A stretch of DNA of 64,000 nt from Burkholderiales bacterium (GCA_024235795.1 JACKLR010000001.1:1054001-1118000); one strand, 5' to 3'; shown: positions 48,734-59,030, counted from the first letter of the stretch. Notes: generated by a model not told the origin, from the sequence alone. Numbers and translations are program-made.

Positions 48734-49387
48734 TCAATATCGACTCAGTACAATATTGTATGAAAAAACCATCAAGCCATCGTCAGCCCCCGCCTGCTGC
48801 GCAATCATTGCAATCTGTTCCGATTTGTTTTTATTGTTGAATAGTAAATCGGATTCGTTTAACGGTTCATTAGGAAAATACATCTGTGTCACCAGTTCCG
48901 AAAAACCGCTTTTAAATACCTTGAAGTGAATATGTGGCGGTCGTATCCATGTTTTTGAAGCCGGATATGCGCCAGGCTTTACCGTTTTAAAACGATACTG
49001 CCCGTTCTTGTCACTGCGAATAATCGCCCAGCCTTGAAAATACGGATCACGTGGCACAGGATTTGGATCTTTGGGATGATTGTAGCGACCTGCCGCATTT
49101 GCCTGCCAGATATCTATCCTTGCATTTTCGATGGGATGGCCGTTGTCGTCTTTTATAAAACCGCTAATCACTATATGTTGCCCTTTTGCCAAGCCGTTCT
49201 GTCCTGTCACTCTAGTCATATCGGCATCTTTATCCTCTTGGTCTATTACTGGATAAAAAGGACCTTCAACCTCTTGAGGTGTCGGTTTGGCAACAACCCT
49301 GCCCCAGCTCTCAGTTGTATTGAACATGCCTGAGACGGTACCCAACACCCCAAACTTAAGTAGACTTCTTCTGGACATTGTTTTCAT
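48734..49387 (-). CDS. Tat-exported intradiol ring-cleavage dioxygenase
   Basis: From ATG 49387 (preceded by GGGGAAG) the product has 217 residues. A twin-arginine signal SRRSLLKFG is at 4-12. The iron ligands by family position are Tyr102 (AGRYNHP), Tyr141 (PGAYPAS), His152 and His154 (PHIHF). It belongs to the protocatechuate 3,4-dioxygenase group, but as a single exported chain with no pca genes nearby. A periplasmic aromatic substrate is inferred. A GTG at 49399 is an alternative start. Confidence 0.88.
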   Translation of the reverse strand: MKTMSRRSLLKFGVLGTVSGMFNTTESWGRVVAKPTPQEVEGPFYPVIDQEDKDADMTRVTGQNGLAKGQHIVISGFIKDDNGHPIENARIDIWQANAAGRYNHPKDPNPVPRDPYFQGWAIIRSDKNGQYRFKTVKPGAYPASKTWIRPPHIHFKVFKSGFSELVTQMYFPNEPLNESDLLFNNKNKSEQIAMIAQQAGADDGLMVFSYNIVLSRY

Positions 49388-49579
49388 AAACTTCCCCACC
49401 GAGACTAAATATTAAACTATAAAGTCATATTCTCTTCCATAATCCCGCCCGTCAGTAGACAAAATTAAAAAAAACTGCATTTTTTTCCATTTTTTTAAAA
49501 AATACTGTGCAGCTAATGAATTTATTTGGCAGAATTGATAATTCACGAATAACCTTTCTAATATCGGGGAAATTGAAAC

Positions 49580-50923
49580 ATGAAATATCAAAGTTTTCAG
49601 GAATTCTGTGACTATGTTGCAGAACGTAATCCTGTTCAACCAGAATTTATTCAGGCTGTTAAAGAAGTCATGGAAAGCTTATGGCCTTTTATCAGTGAAC
49701 ATCCACGTTATGCTGAACATGGTGTGCTTGACCGCCTAGTTGAACCAGAACGAGCTATCATTTTCCGAGTTGCCTGGGTAGATGATCATGGGGAAGTCAA
49801 AGTCAACCGTGGCTATCGCATCCAGCATAGTTCAGCGATCGGCCCCTATAAAGGTGGCACGCGATTTCATCCTTCCGTCAATCTGTCTATTCTCAAATTT
49901 CTGGCTTTTGAACAGACCTTCAAAAATGCTTTAACAACTTTGCCTATGGGAGGCGGCAAAGGCGGATCCGATTTTGACCCAAAAGGAAAAAGTCCGGGAG
50001 AAATCATGCGTTTCTGCCAGGCTTATGCCAGTGAATTATTTCGCCATATTGGATCGGACACAGATGTTCCCGCTGGCGATATCGGTGTCGGCGGACGTGA
50101 AGTCGGTTACATGGCTGGTATGGTAAAAAAACTGGCGAATCGTTCAGACTGTATATTTACTGGTAAAGGGCTTAGCTTTGGCGGCTCATTAGTACGTCCA
50201 GAGGCCACCGGTTACGGCACTGTCTACTTTGCAAATGAAGTACTCAAGCATGCAAATCGATCGTTTGACGGTTTACGTGTTTCAATTTCTGGCTCCGGTA
50301 ATGTTGCACAATACGCGATCGAAAAAGCCATGACTCTTGGCGCAAAGGTTGTAACAGTTTCAGATTCAAGTGGTTCCGTCGTTGATGAAGCCGGTTTTAC
50401 CACCGAAAAGCTAGCTATCTTATCTGAAGTAAAAAATCATTTGTACGCACGTGTCGACGAATATGCCAAGCGTGTCAATGCGACCTTCTTGCCCAGCACC
50501 AAACCCTGGCATGTTCCGGTCGATGTTGCGCTGCCATGCGCAACCCAGAACGAAATCAGCGAAGAAGATGCCAAAGTCCTTGTTCAGAATGGCGTTATTT
50601 GCGTTGCCGAGGGTGCCAATATGCCATGCACTGCAGAAGCCGTTGAATGTTTTGAACAAAATAACGTTCTGTATGCACCAGGAAAAGCAAGCAATGCTGG
50701 CGGGGTTGCCACATCTGGTTTGGAAATGAGTCAACATGCCATGAGGCTGTCCTGGACGCATGATGAAGTTGATGCTCGCCTATTGGAAATTATGCAAGCG
50801 ATCCATCAATCATGTCTGCAATATGGCACCAAACCAGATGGCAGAGTAAATTATGTAGATGGCGCGAATATCGCAGGATTTGTAAAAGTTGCTGACGCCA
50901 TGTTGGGGCAAGGCGTAACCTAA
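49580..50923 (+). CDS. gdhA: NADP-type glutamate dehydrogenase
   Basis: A 447-residue hexameric enzyme making glutamate from ammonia and 2-oxoglutarate. The substrate block PMGGGKGGSDFDPKGKS is near 122-138, with a Rossmann turn SGSGNVAQ near 238-245. Length and C-terminus (PDGRVNYVDGANIAGFVKVADAM, in parts) fit the small NADP class. Only a weak ribosome site (GGGGAAA) precedes it. It is divergent from the dioxygenase gene. Confidence 0.95.
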   Translation: MKYQSFQEFCDYVAERNPVQPEFIQAVKEVMESLWPFISEHPRYAEHGVLDRLVEPERAIIFRVAWVDDHGEVKVNRGYRIQHSSAIGPYKGGTRFHPSVNLSILKFLAFEQTFKNALTTLPMGGGKGGSDFDPKGKSPGEIMRFCQAYASELFRHIGSDTDVPAGDIGVGGREVGYMAGMVKKLANRSDCIFTGKGLSFGGSLVRPEATGYGTVYFANEVLKHANRSFDGLRVSISGSGNVAQYAIEKAMTLGAKVVTVSDSSGSVVDEAGFTTEKLAILSEVKNHLYARVDEYAKRVNATFLPSTKPWHVPVDVALPCATQNEISEEDAKVLVQNGVICVAEGANMPCTAEAVECFEQNNVLYAPGKASNAGGVATSGLEMSQHAMRLSWTHDEVDARLLEIMQAIHQSCLQYGTKPDGRVNYVDGANIAGFVKVADAMLGQGVT

Positions 50924-50982
50924 TTTATTATTGCCAAATAATTTAAGGGTGTAAATGCATCAGCAATTGCGTTTGTGAACGA

Positions 50983-51005
50983 CCGCAGCAGAAAAAATGC
51001 TGCGG
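50983..51005 (+). terminator. GC-rich hairpin after gdhA
   Basis: Perfect 8-base arms CCGCAGCA and TGCTGCGG around GAAAAAA, 60 bases past the gdhA stop. No T-tract follows, so it may be a 3'-end stabilising hairpin rather than a classical terminator. Confidence 0.45.
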
Positions 51006-51138
51006 AAGCTCCATTTTGGCGCAGTAGTGCCGATACAACCTATGCAGTTTCTAAGCAGTTCCATGAAAAGCGCTGACTATAAGATCGGCGATTTCATCGT
51101 GTTCAGTTTTTTATATGTTTAGTTTGTATATCGATACC

Positions 51139-53070
51139 ATGAGCAAATTCCTGACTAGCCTTTTCATTCTTATTTATGCTGGCATCCTGACCGCAAATCA
51201 GGCCAGTTCATCGAACCTCGATAGCGATTTCCTTGCCGCACGCAAGGCATTCCAGGAAGGCAGGGCTACGCTTCTGGCAGATTATGCCAAGCGTTTGCAA
51301 CATCATGTTCTGGCGCCCTATCTTGAATACTATCAACTCCGCATGCGCCTCCGCTCTGTTGATATTACTACGATTCGCACTTTTCTGACACGCCATGAAA
51401 ACAGTCTGGTTGCAGAACGGTTACGCGCCGACTGGTTACGATTGCTCGCCGGTAATCAGCAATGGCAGCTTTTTGAAAGTGAATTCGAGCAACTGGTGAA
51501 CAAAGACGCCGAACTGATATGTTATGCGTATCAATTCCGCATCGAAAAAGGAGATAAAAAAACGCTAAGCGAAGCCCGTGAGTTGTGGTTTACCCCCAAC
51601 AGTATGCCCGATAGCTGCACCCCCGTATTCAATGCATTAATTTCCAGAAATATTATCACGATAGACGATTTATGGGCTCGTATCAGACTTACACTTGAAG
51701 CAGGACAAACGAGCAGGGCAAATTACATCAATCGCCGTTTACCTTCTACAGAAGCACTCAATACAGATGAATTAAATGCTGCCGCTCAAAATCCTTTGCA
51801 CTATCTGAAAACACGCCAAGACAAAATTAAAACCCGTGCAGACCGTGAAATTGCCTTGTTTGCACTGCAACGTGTGTTAAGCAATGACACCAATCCAGCT
51901 TTGGTAAAATGGCTGCAAATCAAAGACAAGCTGACCGATTCGGATCAATCCTATTTCCTTGGCAGGCTTGCTTTTCGGGCAGCAATGCGACACGATTCTC
52001 GTGCACTAGAGTGGTTTCAGCAAGCGCATAATACGCAAAACCCCTACACCATGACGGACACATTACTTACTTGGCAAGTCCGCGCAGCCTTACGTGCAGG
52101 AAATTGGGACAGTGTTTTGGATGGGATTAATCGAATGTCCTCTGATGAACAAACGGACAGTTCGTGGCGCTACTGGAAAGCACGCGCGTTAAGGGAAAAG
52201 GGGCATTTATTGGATGCCAACAACATACTGATCCCACTGAGCAATGAACACAATTATTACGGCCAATTAGCCAAAGAAGAACTGGGAACTATCCTAACAG
52301 CAGCTAGGGAATCTATTCCTGTTAGCGAATCAGAAGTGCATAATATGGAAAAATTTCCAGGTATACAACACACACTGGCATTCTATCGCATGAATTTACG
52401 CACTGAAGCATACCGGGAGTGGGTATGGACTGTGCGCAATTTTAACGACCGGCAACTACTGGCCGCGGCTGAAGTGGCTCGCCGCCACGGACATTACGAC
52501 CGCGCCATCAATACGGCCAATCGAACACAACAACAACATGATTTCAAACTGCGATTCCCCACGCCACACCGTGAAGCATTGCGACTCATCTCGAAAGAAC
52601 AAGATCTTGATGAGGCCTGGGTCTATGGCATTATCCGACAAGAAAGTCGTTTTCTGTCAGAGGTCAGATCAAGCGCCGGTGCTATGGGGCTGATGCAACT
52701 CATGCCGAACACAGCCAAGTGGGTAGCCCAGCAACTGGGCATTGCCAATTTCCAGCAAAACCTTATCACGCAAATAGACACCAACTTAAGATTAGGAACT
52801 TACTATTTAAAACATGTTCTCACAACACTCGACAACCAGCCTCTATTAGCTTCTGCTGCTTATAACGCAGGTCCAGGACGCGCAAAGCGCTGGCGTGACA
52901 ACGAAAGAATCCTGGAAGGTGCGATCTATGCGGAAACAATTCCTTTTAGCGAAACCCGAGACTATGTGAAAAAAGTACTTAAAAACTCAGTTTATTATTC
53001 AAATGTGCTCGAATATGGCCATAGCACACCCACATTAAAAGAACGCCTCGGAGTTGTTGCAAAAAAATAA
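51139..53070 (+). CDS. slt: Soluble lytic murein transglycosylase
   Basis: From ATG 51139 the product has 643 residues with a signal peptide (about 1-24, ending NQASS). A long superhelical U-domain is followed by the C-terminal lysozyme-like SLT domain, where Glu502 in IIRQESRF is the catalytic acid. Further family blocks are AGAMGLMQLMP and AAYNAGPGR. It cleaves glycan strands in the periplasm during turnover. A start at 51115 is open but would precede the signal peptide. Confidence 0.94.
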   Translation: MSKFLTSLFILIYAGILTANQASSSNLDSDFLAARKAFQEGRATLLADYAKRLQHHVLAPYLEYYQLRMRLRSVDITTIRTFLTRHENSLVAERLRADWLRLLAGNQQWQLFESEFEQLVNKDAELICYAYQFRIEKGDKKTLSEARELWFTPNSMPDSCTPVFNALISRNIITIDDLWARIRLTLEAGQTSRANYINRRLPSTEALNTDELNAAAQNPLHYLKTRQDKIKTRADREIALFALQRVLSNDTNPALVKWLQIKDKLTDSDQSYFLGRLAFRAAMRHDSRALEWFQQAHNTQNPYTMTDTLLTWQVRAALRAGNWDSVLDGINRMSSDEQTDSSWRYWKARALREKGHLLDANNILIPLSNEHNYYGQLAKEELGTILTAARESIPVSESEVHNMEKFPGIQHTLAFYRMNLRTEAYREWVWTVRNFNDRQLLAAAEVARRHGHYDRAINTANRTQQQHDFKLRFPTPHREALRLISKEQDLDEAWVYGIIRQESRFLSEVRSSAGAMGLMQLMPNTAKWVAQQLGIANFQQNLITQIDTNLRLGTYYLKHVLTTLDNQPLLASAAYNAGPGRAKRWRDNERILEGAIYAETIPFSETRDYVKKVLKNSVYYSNVLEYGHSTPTLKERLGVVAKK

Positions 53071-53165
53071 GCAACTACAGTAAGATGCCTTTATATGAAT
53101 ATCCGCACAATATAAGTGCCCACTGGTAAATTTTTACAATTACGCAAATTTATTTTTTCTCAACA

Positions 53166-54407
53166 TTGAAAACTTATCTGGTTGGTGGCTCAGTACGAGA
53201 CGAACTACTGGGTCTACCCGTAAAAGATCATGATTATGTAGTAGTCGGCAGCACACCAGAAGAAATGGAACAACTCGGCTACCGGCCCGTCGGTAAAGAT
53301 TTCCCCGTTTTTTTACACCGAGAAACCAACGAACAGTATGCCCTGGCTCGCACAGAACGAAAGATCTCACGGGGCTATAAGGGATTTGAAGTGTTCACAA
53401 CACCGGAAGTGACGCTGCAGGAAGATCTGGTCCGCCGCGACTTAACCATTAACGCAATTGCCAAGGATGAAGATGGTAATATCATCGATCCATTCAACGG
53501 CGTCGCCGATCTGGAAGCCGGCATTCTGCGACATATTAGCCCTGCATTTTGCGAAGATCCGGTGCGTATCTTACGAACTGCACGGTTTGCCGCACGTTTC
53601 AGTTTTAGGATTGCACCCGAAACACTTACGCTGATGAATGATATGGTACATAACGGCGAAGTTGAAGCGCTGGTACCAGAACGTGTCTGGCAGGAAATAT
53701 CCAGAGGGTTGATGGAAAACAATCCATCCCGAATGTTTTATATGTTAAGGGAATGTGGCGCATTGTCACGTATATTACCTGAGATCGATGTTTTATTTGG
53801 TGTTCCACAACCCGCCCATGCTCATCCTGAAATCGACACCGGCTTACACACCATGCTGGCTATCGATTATGCCGCCACCAATAACTGTTCCCTGGCCATT
53901 CGGTTTGCAACACTAGTGCATGATATCGGCAAAGGCATCACACCACCCGCAGAGTGGCCACATCATATTGGCCACGAACACCGCAGCATCCAACTGGTCA
54001 TGGACCTATGCGAACGGATACGAGTGCCCAAAAATGAGCGCAATCTTGCCATCTTGGTCGCTCAGCTTCACAGCAAAGTGCACCGCGCCGACGAACTGAA
54101 ACCATCAACCATTGAAGACTTACTACATGCTGTAGATGCCTATCGCAAACCGGACCGGTTTATAGAATTCCTGCAGGCCTGCGCCTGCGACTTTCACGGT
54201 CGCCCCGGTTACGCCGACAGACAATATCCACAAATAGACCGGTTACAAAAAGCCCTTGCCGCCACTCAAAGCGTTAACGCCGGTAAAATTGCAGCCGAAC
54301 TCCGTGAAAAAATCACTGATAGCACATTACTACCTATCGCCATCAATACTAAGGTACGTGAAGCACGTATTCATGAAATTAGGCATGTACAGAAGCAGAC
54401 TGACTAA
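53166..54407 (+). CDS. cca: CCA tRNA nucleotidyltransferase, multifunctional
   Basis: A 413-residue enzyme that adds or repairs the tRNA 3' CCA. The start is TTG at 53166, because the family N-terminus (KTYLVGGSVRDELL) begins directly there and no upstream ATG is in frame. The metal motif DHDYVV lies near 21-26, the RRDLTINAIA block near 91-100, and an HD domain (HDIGKGITPP) near 255-264. Confidence 0.95.
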   Translation: MKTYLVGGSVRDELLGLPVKDHDYVVVGSTPEEMEQLGYRPVGKDFPVFLHRETNEQYALARTERKISRGYKGFEVFTTPEVTLQEDLVRRDLTINAIAKDEDGNIIDPFNGVADLEAGILRHISPAFCEDPVRILRTARFAARFSFRIAPETLTLMNDMVHNGEVEALVPERVWQEISRGLMENNPSRMFYMLRECGALSRILPEIDVLFGVPQPAHAHPEIDTGLHTMLAIDYAATNNCSLAIRFATLVHDIGKGITPPAEWPHHIGHEHRSIQLVMDLCERIRVPKNERNLAILVAQLHSKVHRADELKPSTIEDLLHAVDAYRKPDRFIEFLQACACDFHGRPGYADRQYPQIDRLQKALAATQSVNAGKIAAELREKITDSTLLPIAINTKVREARIHEIRHVQKQTD

Positions 54408-54609
54408 AATTCTTCGTTAGATTTATTAATAAACAACCGCAACAATGCCGCCAGGCAAGATAGGTCATACGCTTTATCAATTAATTTTACAAAGAAATTA
54501 ATTCGAAGTTAAAAGTTAAAAATCAAAACTCAGATATCCACACAACATGTGTCGCAGGAAATTGGCATAAATCTCAATATAGAGCTAATAGAAAATATTT
54601 CTGAAAAAA

Positions 54610-54840
54610 TCATCTTTTCTTCAAAAAAAAAACAAATTCCATGTTAGTCTCAGACATTGATACCAGCTCATTACCCGTTTGCTCGGCAAAAACCTGAAAA
54701 TCAATTTCAGCACCTGGATCAGTGGCTAAAACTTTTAGTATTTGCCCACTAACCATACCACCAAGCAATTGTTTAGTACGTAATATAGGTAAGGGACAAA
54801 CCAATCCACGCGCATCAAGTTCTTGATCAAATTCTTGCAT
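54610..54840 (-). CDS. TusA-like sulfur-carrier protein
   Basis: A 76-residue protein from ATG 54840; a GTG at 54855 would add five residues. The TusA motif LDARGLVCPLPIL has the active Cys, followed by the helix RTKQLL and a strand ending FVFFLKKR. It relays sulfane sulfur for tRNA or cofactor thiolation, or related chemistry in lithotrophs; the partner is unknown. Confidence 0.88.
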   Translation of the reverse strand: MQEFDQELDARGLVCPLPILRTKQLLGGMVSGQILKVLATDPGAEIDFQVFAEQTGNELVSMSETNMEFVFFLKKR

Positions 54841-54980
54841 ATCTTCAGGGCGCACAGTCCAAACAGTATTCTAAAAGGTATTTAGATTTACATATATGGA
54901 ACTTGGATAGACTGTACCTTTTACTGTAATTTTTATATAGTTAAGTCTATAAGAAAGCATGATAAGCTAACAACAACCAT

Positions 54981-55613
54981 TCAATCAACAAGCTTATTTT
55001 TTATAGCATAGCGTATCAATTCAGAATTATTATTCAATTTAAGCTTTTCTAAAACACGTGAGCGATAAACGCTTACAGTCTTTGGACTTAGAAACATTTC
55101 TGCAGAAATATCTGACAAGGTTTTCCCTGACGCAATGAGGCAGAGTGTCTGAAATTCACGATCGGACAATATAGTATAAAGCGGTTGATCGCTATTTGAA
55201 TTGATTGAATTGGCAAGCTCCTGAGCAACAACTGGACTGACATATTTGTCACCAGAAGCAACTTGGCGGATGGCATTTACTAGTTGCGCGGGCGCACTTT
55301 GCTTATTCAAATACCCTGCGGCCCCTGCTTTTAAGGAACGAATGGCAAATTCATGCTCATTATGCATACTCAGCACCAAAATTGCCAAATTCGGTTTATC
55401 TTTCTTTATTTGCTTCAAAATATCTATACCATTCCTATCCGGCAGTGAAATATCAAGTAACATAACATCGAAATCGTGTTGACGAACAATCTTAATTGCT
55501 TGGAATCCTGTTTCAGCTTCACCAGTAACCCTGATATCTTGCGTTTCATTCAATATCTGTTTCAAACCCTGTCGTACGATAGCATGATCATCTGCGATCA
55601 TCACATGAATCAT
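54981..55613 (-). CDS. NarL/FixJ-type response regulator
   Basis: A 210-residue regulator. The receiver has the acidic pair Asp8-Asp9, phospho-acceptor Asp54 (MLLDISLP) and Lys in AAGYLNKQS near 104. The C-terminal LuxR helix-turn-helix (SDREFQTLCLIASGKTLSDI, then SPKTVSVYRSRVLEKL) binds DNA. It overlaps the kinase gene by 4 bases and is adjacent to the flagellar cluster. Confidence 0.93.
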   Translation of the reverse strand: MIHVMIADDHAIVRQGLKQILNETQDIRVTGEAETGFQAIKIVRQHDFDVMLLDISLPDRNGIDILKQIKKDKPNLAILVLSMHNEHEFAIRSLKAGAAGYLNKQSAPAQLVNAIRQVASGDKYVSPVVAQELANSINSNSDQPLYTILSDREFQTLCLIASGKTLSDISAEMFLSPKTVSVYRSRVLEKLKLNNNSELIRYAIKNKLVD

Positions 55614-57187
55614 TGTTTTCTCCGATCATTAATCGTCATCAAACTATGTTGATCAACCTCGAATTCAGATTCCAAGCATGATACATCCCCCGACTTATCC
55701 TTATACAGAGGCCCTATCTCCTGAACCGGGATCAATATGCTGATCTTAGTTCCTTTACCCGGTTCACCTAAGATATTAAAATTTCCCTTCAATTGCTGGC
55801 AACGCTCTCGCATTCCTCTTATACCAAAAGAATCTTGCTTTTTCATATCTTGCGGATTTATTCCACAGCCATTATCCGCCACCTCAAGAATAATCTCCCC
55901 TTTAAACTCTGCGAGGCTTACCAAGACATCAGTAGCTTGTGCATGCTTTGAGATATTAGTTAATATTTCCTGGAAAATACGAAAAATCGCGACAGACAAA
56001 TCTGAGTCAAGCGAAATTTCTTCCTCTTCACATGACACATGCACCGGAATACCAGTGCGACGACTAAATTCCTTGGCCTGCCACTGAACTGCCGCAACGA
56101 TTCCAAAATCAAGAATGCCTGGCCGGAGATCCATAGAAATTCTACGCGTACTATCAATGACGTGATCGACCAAACTTTCTACTATGGCCGATTTTTTTCG
56201 GTAAAAAGCGCAAGATCGAGGCGTGGCATCCATACAGGGTACCAACTCACATTTAATTGCAGTTAATGTACCGCCAATATCATCATGAATTTCACGAGCA
56301 ATACGTGCACGCTCATGCTCTTTGACTTTCTGTAAATATGAAGACAATTCAGCCAATTGTTCTCGAGAATAAGCTATTTCTCTTTCTGCCAATTTATTTC
56401 GGGTAATATTAATCATAATACCGCCCCATAAAATACCCCCGTCAGCTGCCATTTTTGGTGTAGCACGAAGACTGATCCATTTGATATCATGGTCTCCTTT
56501 TACCTGAATGCGCCCTTCCCAATTTAATGTGGACAATTTTTCTGCTGATTCTTTTAGTAAACGCTCATATTTCTTCTTATCATCTGGCAATATCAATCTT
56601 GAAAATAATGTTGCATTAGACATCAGTGTATGAGGAGACAAACCTAACAGTGTTTCAGACGCATTGCTTACATAAGGAAAACTCTCATTTTTGTCAGGTG
56701 TCATCAAAAACTGAAAAACGACTCCTGGAAGATTGGTTGTAATTGCACGAAAACGCGCCTCACTTTTTTGCAAAGCAACTTGTGTAACATTGATACGTCT
56801 AGTATTTTCTGCTGCTCGCAAGCTACGACGAACAATTGGTGCTAGCCTTTTCAGATTCCTTTTTACAACATAATCACAGATGCCTTTTTCCATCAGGGAT
56901 ATGGCCATTTCTTCATTTTCTTGCTCAGAAACGATAATCAGCGGAACATCATGACCATAATCCAATAATAGCTGCAAAACATCGTCTACTCCCAATTGCG
57001 GCAAGTCTGTATTCGACACAACGATATCCCATACACTTGTTCTAAGTGCTTTACGTAGTTGATGTATTGTGTTTATCCATAAAAAATCCAACTGCAATCC
57101 ACTTTGCACCAGCACATCGCGTATTAAATCTGCATCTTCTACAGAGTTTTCAACCGTCAAAATTTTTAGAACTCTTCTTTTGATCAC
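55610..57187 (-). CDS. Sensor histidine kinase with degenerate receiver, PAS and HisKA_3-HATPase domains
   Basis: A 525-residue cytoplasmic kinase. Residues 5-125 fold like a receiver, but the phospho-acceptor position is Asn59 (VVSNTDLP) and the N-terminal acidic pair is reduced (TVEN). Lys109 is kept. A PAS domain spans about 140-265. HisKA_3 has His301 in REIHDDIGG, and the ATPase domain has the DNGCGI box. It likely phosphorylates the overlapping NarL-type regulator. Confidence 0.92.
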   Translation of the reverse strand: MIKRRVLKILTVENSVEDADLIRDVLVQSGLQLDFLWINTIHQLRKALRTSVWDIVVSNTDLPQLGVDDVLQLLLDYGHDVPLIIVSEQENEEMAISLMEKGICDYVVKRNLKRLAPIVRRSLRAAENTRRINVTQVALQKSEARFRAITTNLPGVVFQFLMTPDKNESFPYVSNASETLLGLSPHTLMSNATLFSRLILPDDKKKYERLLKESAEKLSTLNWEGRIQVKGDHDIKWISLRATPKMAADGGILWGGIMINITRNKLAEREIAYSREQLAELSSYLQKVKEHERARIAREIHDDIGGTLTAIKCELVPCMDATPRSCAFYRKKSAIVESLVDHVIDSTRRISMDLRPGILDFGIVAAVQWQAKEFSRRTGIPVHVSCEEEEISLDSDLSVAIFRIFQEILTNISKHAQATDVLVSLAEFKGEIILEVADNGCGINPQDMKKQDSFGIRGMRERCQQLKGNFNILGEPGKGTKISILIPVQEIGPLYKDKSGDVSCLESEFEVDQHSLMTINDRRKQ

Positions 57188-57502
57188 TCAATTCCCAACT
57201 ATATACTTTGATCCAAATCACATTAGGCCATTTAGAGTTACCTTGCATAACCTTATGAATAATATATCAAATAACACACACGACCCATAAACAAGCTCTT
57301 TCTTCTAGTATTATAATCCAAAAAAAACTTACAAAAATTGATCTATATAAAAACAAAAAACTTAATTTTCCAAAAAGTCAACCGATTAAAGCTACAACGA
57401 TGGTTAATTACCCTCCTGGATTGCGGGGCTAAGCCAACGTAAAGTAATAAAACCATTTATAAAACATTATCATATATAAAGCATTTAAAAAGGAGAATTA
57501 AA
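57188..57502. other. Intergenic region between the kinase gene and fliC
   Basis: No gene in these 315 AT-rich bases. It holds the fliC promoter described separately, a leader of about 110 bases and the ribosome site AAGGAG (57490-57495). Confidence 0.6.
57362..57388 (+). promoter_or_regulatory. Sigma-28-like flagellin promoter
   Basis: TTAATTTT (57362-57369), an 11-base spacer and ACCGATTA (57381-57388) each match the FliA consensus halves TAAAGTTT and GCCGATAA at 6 of 8 positions with correct spacing. Confidence 0.55.
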
Positions 57503-58966
57503 ATGCCACAAATCATTAACTCAAATATTGCTTCACTGACTGCTCAACGTAATTTGAACATGTCGCAATCTTCACTCAATACATCATTGGAACGCTTGTC
57601 CTCAGGTCTTAGAATTAACAGCGCCAAGGACGATGCTGCAGGCTTGGCTATTTCTGAAAGAATGACCTCGCAAATTCGTGGTCTTAACCAAGCCGTTCGT
57701 AATGCCAATGACGGTATTTCTCTGGCACAAACAGCTGAAGGTGCACTGGGAGAAATTGGAAATAACTTGCAACGTATTCGAGAATTGTCCATTCAATCAG
57801 CAAATGCCACCAACAGTGCTAGTGACCGTGCGGCATTACAAGCTGAAGTTGCACAATTAACTTCAGAAATTACCCGTGTTGCAAGTCAAACACAGTTTAA
57901 TGGATTGAATTTACTAGATGGTTCGTTTTTGAATCAAAGTTTTCAAGTTGGCGCCAATGCAAACCAAACAATTGACGTCAGTTCTATTGGTGATTCACGT
58001 TCCACAGCATTGGGTAGTAACATTCTAACAACAAATGGCACCGCTATGGGAACAGCAACAGCTGCAGCAGCAGATGTTTCAGGTGGTAATGGCGTTACTG
58101 TTGAAGCTGATTTGGTAATTACAACAAATAAAGGCGCGACCGGTGCCATTAGCTATGCTGTTGGATCAGATGCCAAAACAATCGCTGCCGCAGTGAACAC
58201 AGCCGCAGCAAGTATTGGTGTCACCGCTACTGCAAGTAACAGTGCTACGCTGGGCAACATTGGTTCTGCTGGTACAGTCACAATGACTTTAAATGGCAAC
58301 TCCATCTCCGCCAATGTGACTGATACATCCGATTTAAGCGGCTTAGCATCTGCTATTAACGGCTTACAATCGCTTACAGGCGTAACCGCTTCATTTGCAG
58401 ACCCAGCCAATAAATCAGTTATATCACTGACAACAGCTGATGGAAGGGATATTGCATTACAAGACTTTAATAATTCTGGCGCAACGAAGACTGCAGATTT
58501 CACCGCTGGCGTTACTACAAGAACATTGACAGGTGGTGCCGCAACCGATTCGGCAATAGCTACCGGTACTGTTGAACTCTCTAGCTCTGCAGGTCAAATT
58601 ACTGTAGGCAATGGAAATGCTGACGTATTTGGCGCTACGACAAGTGCCTTTAATTCAGTAGCCACACTGGACATTTCTTCGGCGGCTGGCGCACAAACAG
58701 CAATCGAAACACTAGATGCTGCATTAAACCAAATTAACAGCTCTCGCGGCGACCTCGGCGCAATTCAAAACCGTTTTTCTTCAACTATAGCAAATCTGCA
58801 AACAACGTCTGAAAATCTATCTGCATCACGCAGTCGTATTCAGGACGCCGATTTTGCTGCAGAAACAGCCAATATGACACGCGGACAGATCCTGCAACAG
58901 GCTGGGACTGCGATCTTGGCGCAAGCAAATTCATTACCCAACAATGTTCTTTCACTCTTACGTTAA
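57503..58966 (+). CDS. fliC: Flagellin
   Basis: A 487-residue flagellin. The N-terminal D0/D1 block (MPQIINSNIASLTAQRNL, then SSGLRINSAKDDAAGLAISERM in parts) and the C-terminal D1/D0 block (ISSSRG-like NSSRGDLGAIQNR, ending NNVLSLLR) are conserved. The middle 175-400 is a Thr/Ala-rich variable surface domain. Ribosome site AAGGAG, 7 bases before ATG. Followed by a strong terminator. Confidence 0.96.
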   Translation: MPQIINSNIASLTAQRNLNMSQSSLNTSLERLSSGLRINSAKDDAAGLAISERMTSQIRGLNQAVRNANDGISLAQTAEGALGEIGNNLQRIRELSIQSANATNSASDRAALQAEVAQLTSEITRVASQTQFNGLNLLDGSFLNQSFQVGANANQTIDVSSIGDSRSTALGSNILTTNGTAMGTATAAAADVSGGNGVTVEADLVITTNKGATGAISYAVGSDAKTIAAAVNTAAASIGVTATASNSATLGNIGSAGTVTMTLNGNSISANVTDTSDLSGLASAINGLQSLTGVTASFADPANKSVISLTTADGRDIALQDFNNSGATKTADFTAGVTTRTLTGGAATDSAIATGTVELSSSAGQITVGNGNADVFGATTSAFNSVATLDISSAAGAQTAIETLDAALNQINSSRGDLGAIQNRFSSTIANLQTTSENLSASRSRIQDADFAAETANMTRGQILQQAGTAILAQANSLPNNVLSLLR

Positions 58967-58992
58967 GAAATAGGGTACTGATATTAAATATG

Positions 58993-59030
58993 AAACGCGG
59001 AATTACTAGCACGATGATTCCGCGTTTTTC
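58993..59030 (+). terminator. Intrinsic terminator after fliC
   Basis: Perfect 11-base arms AAACGCGGAAT and ATTCCGCGTTT around a 13-base loop, followed by TTTTTC. It sits 27 bases after the fliC stop and would separate flagellin from the flaG-fliD transcript. Confidence 0.92.
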
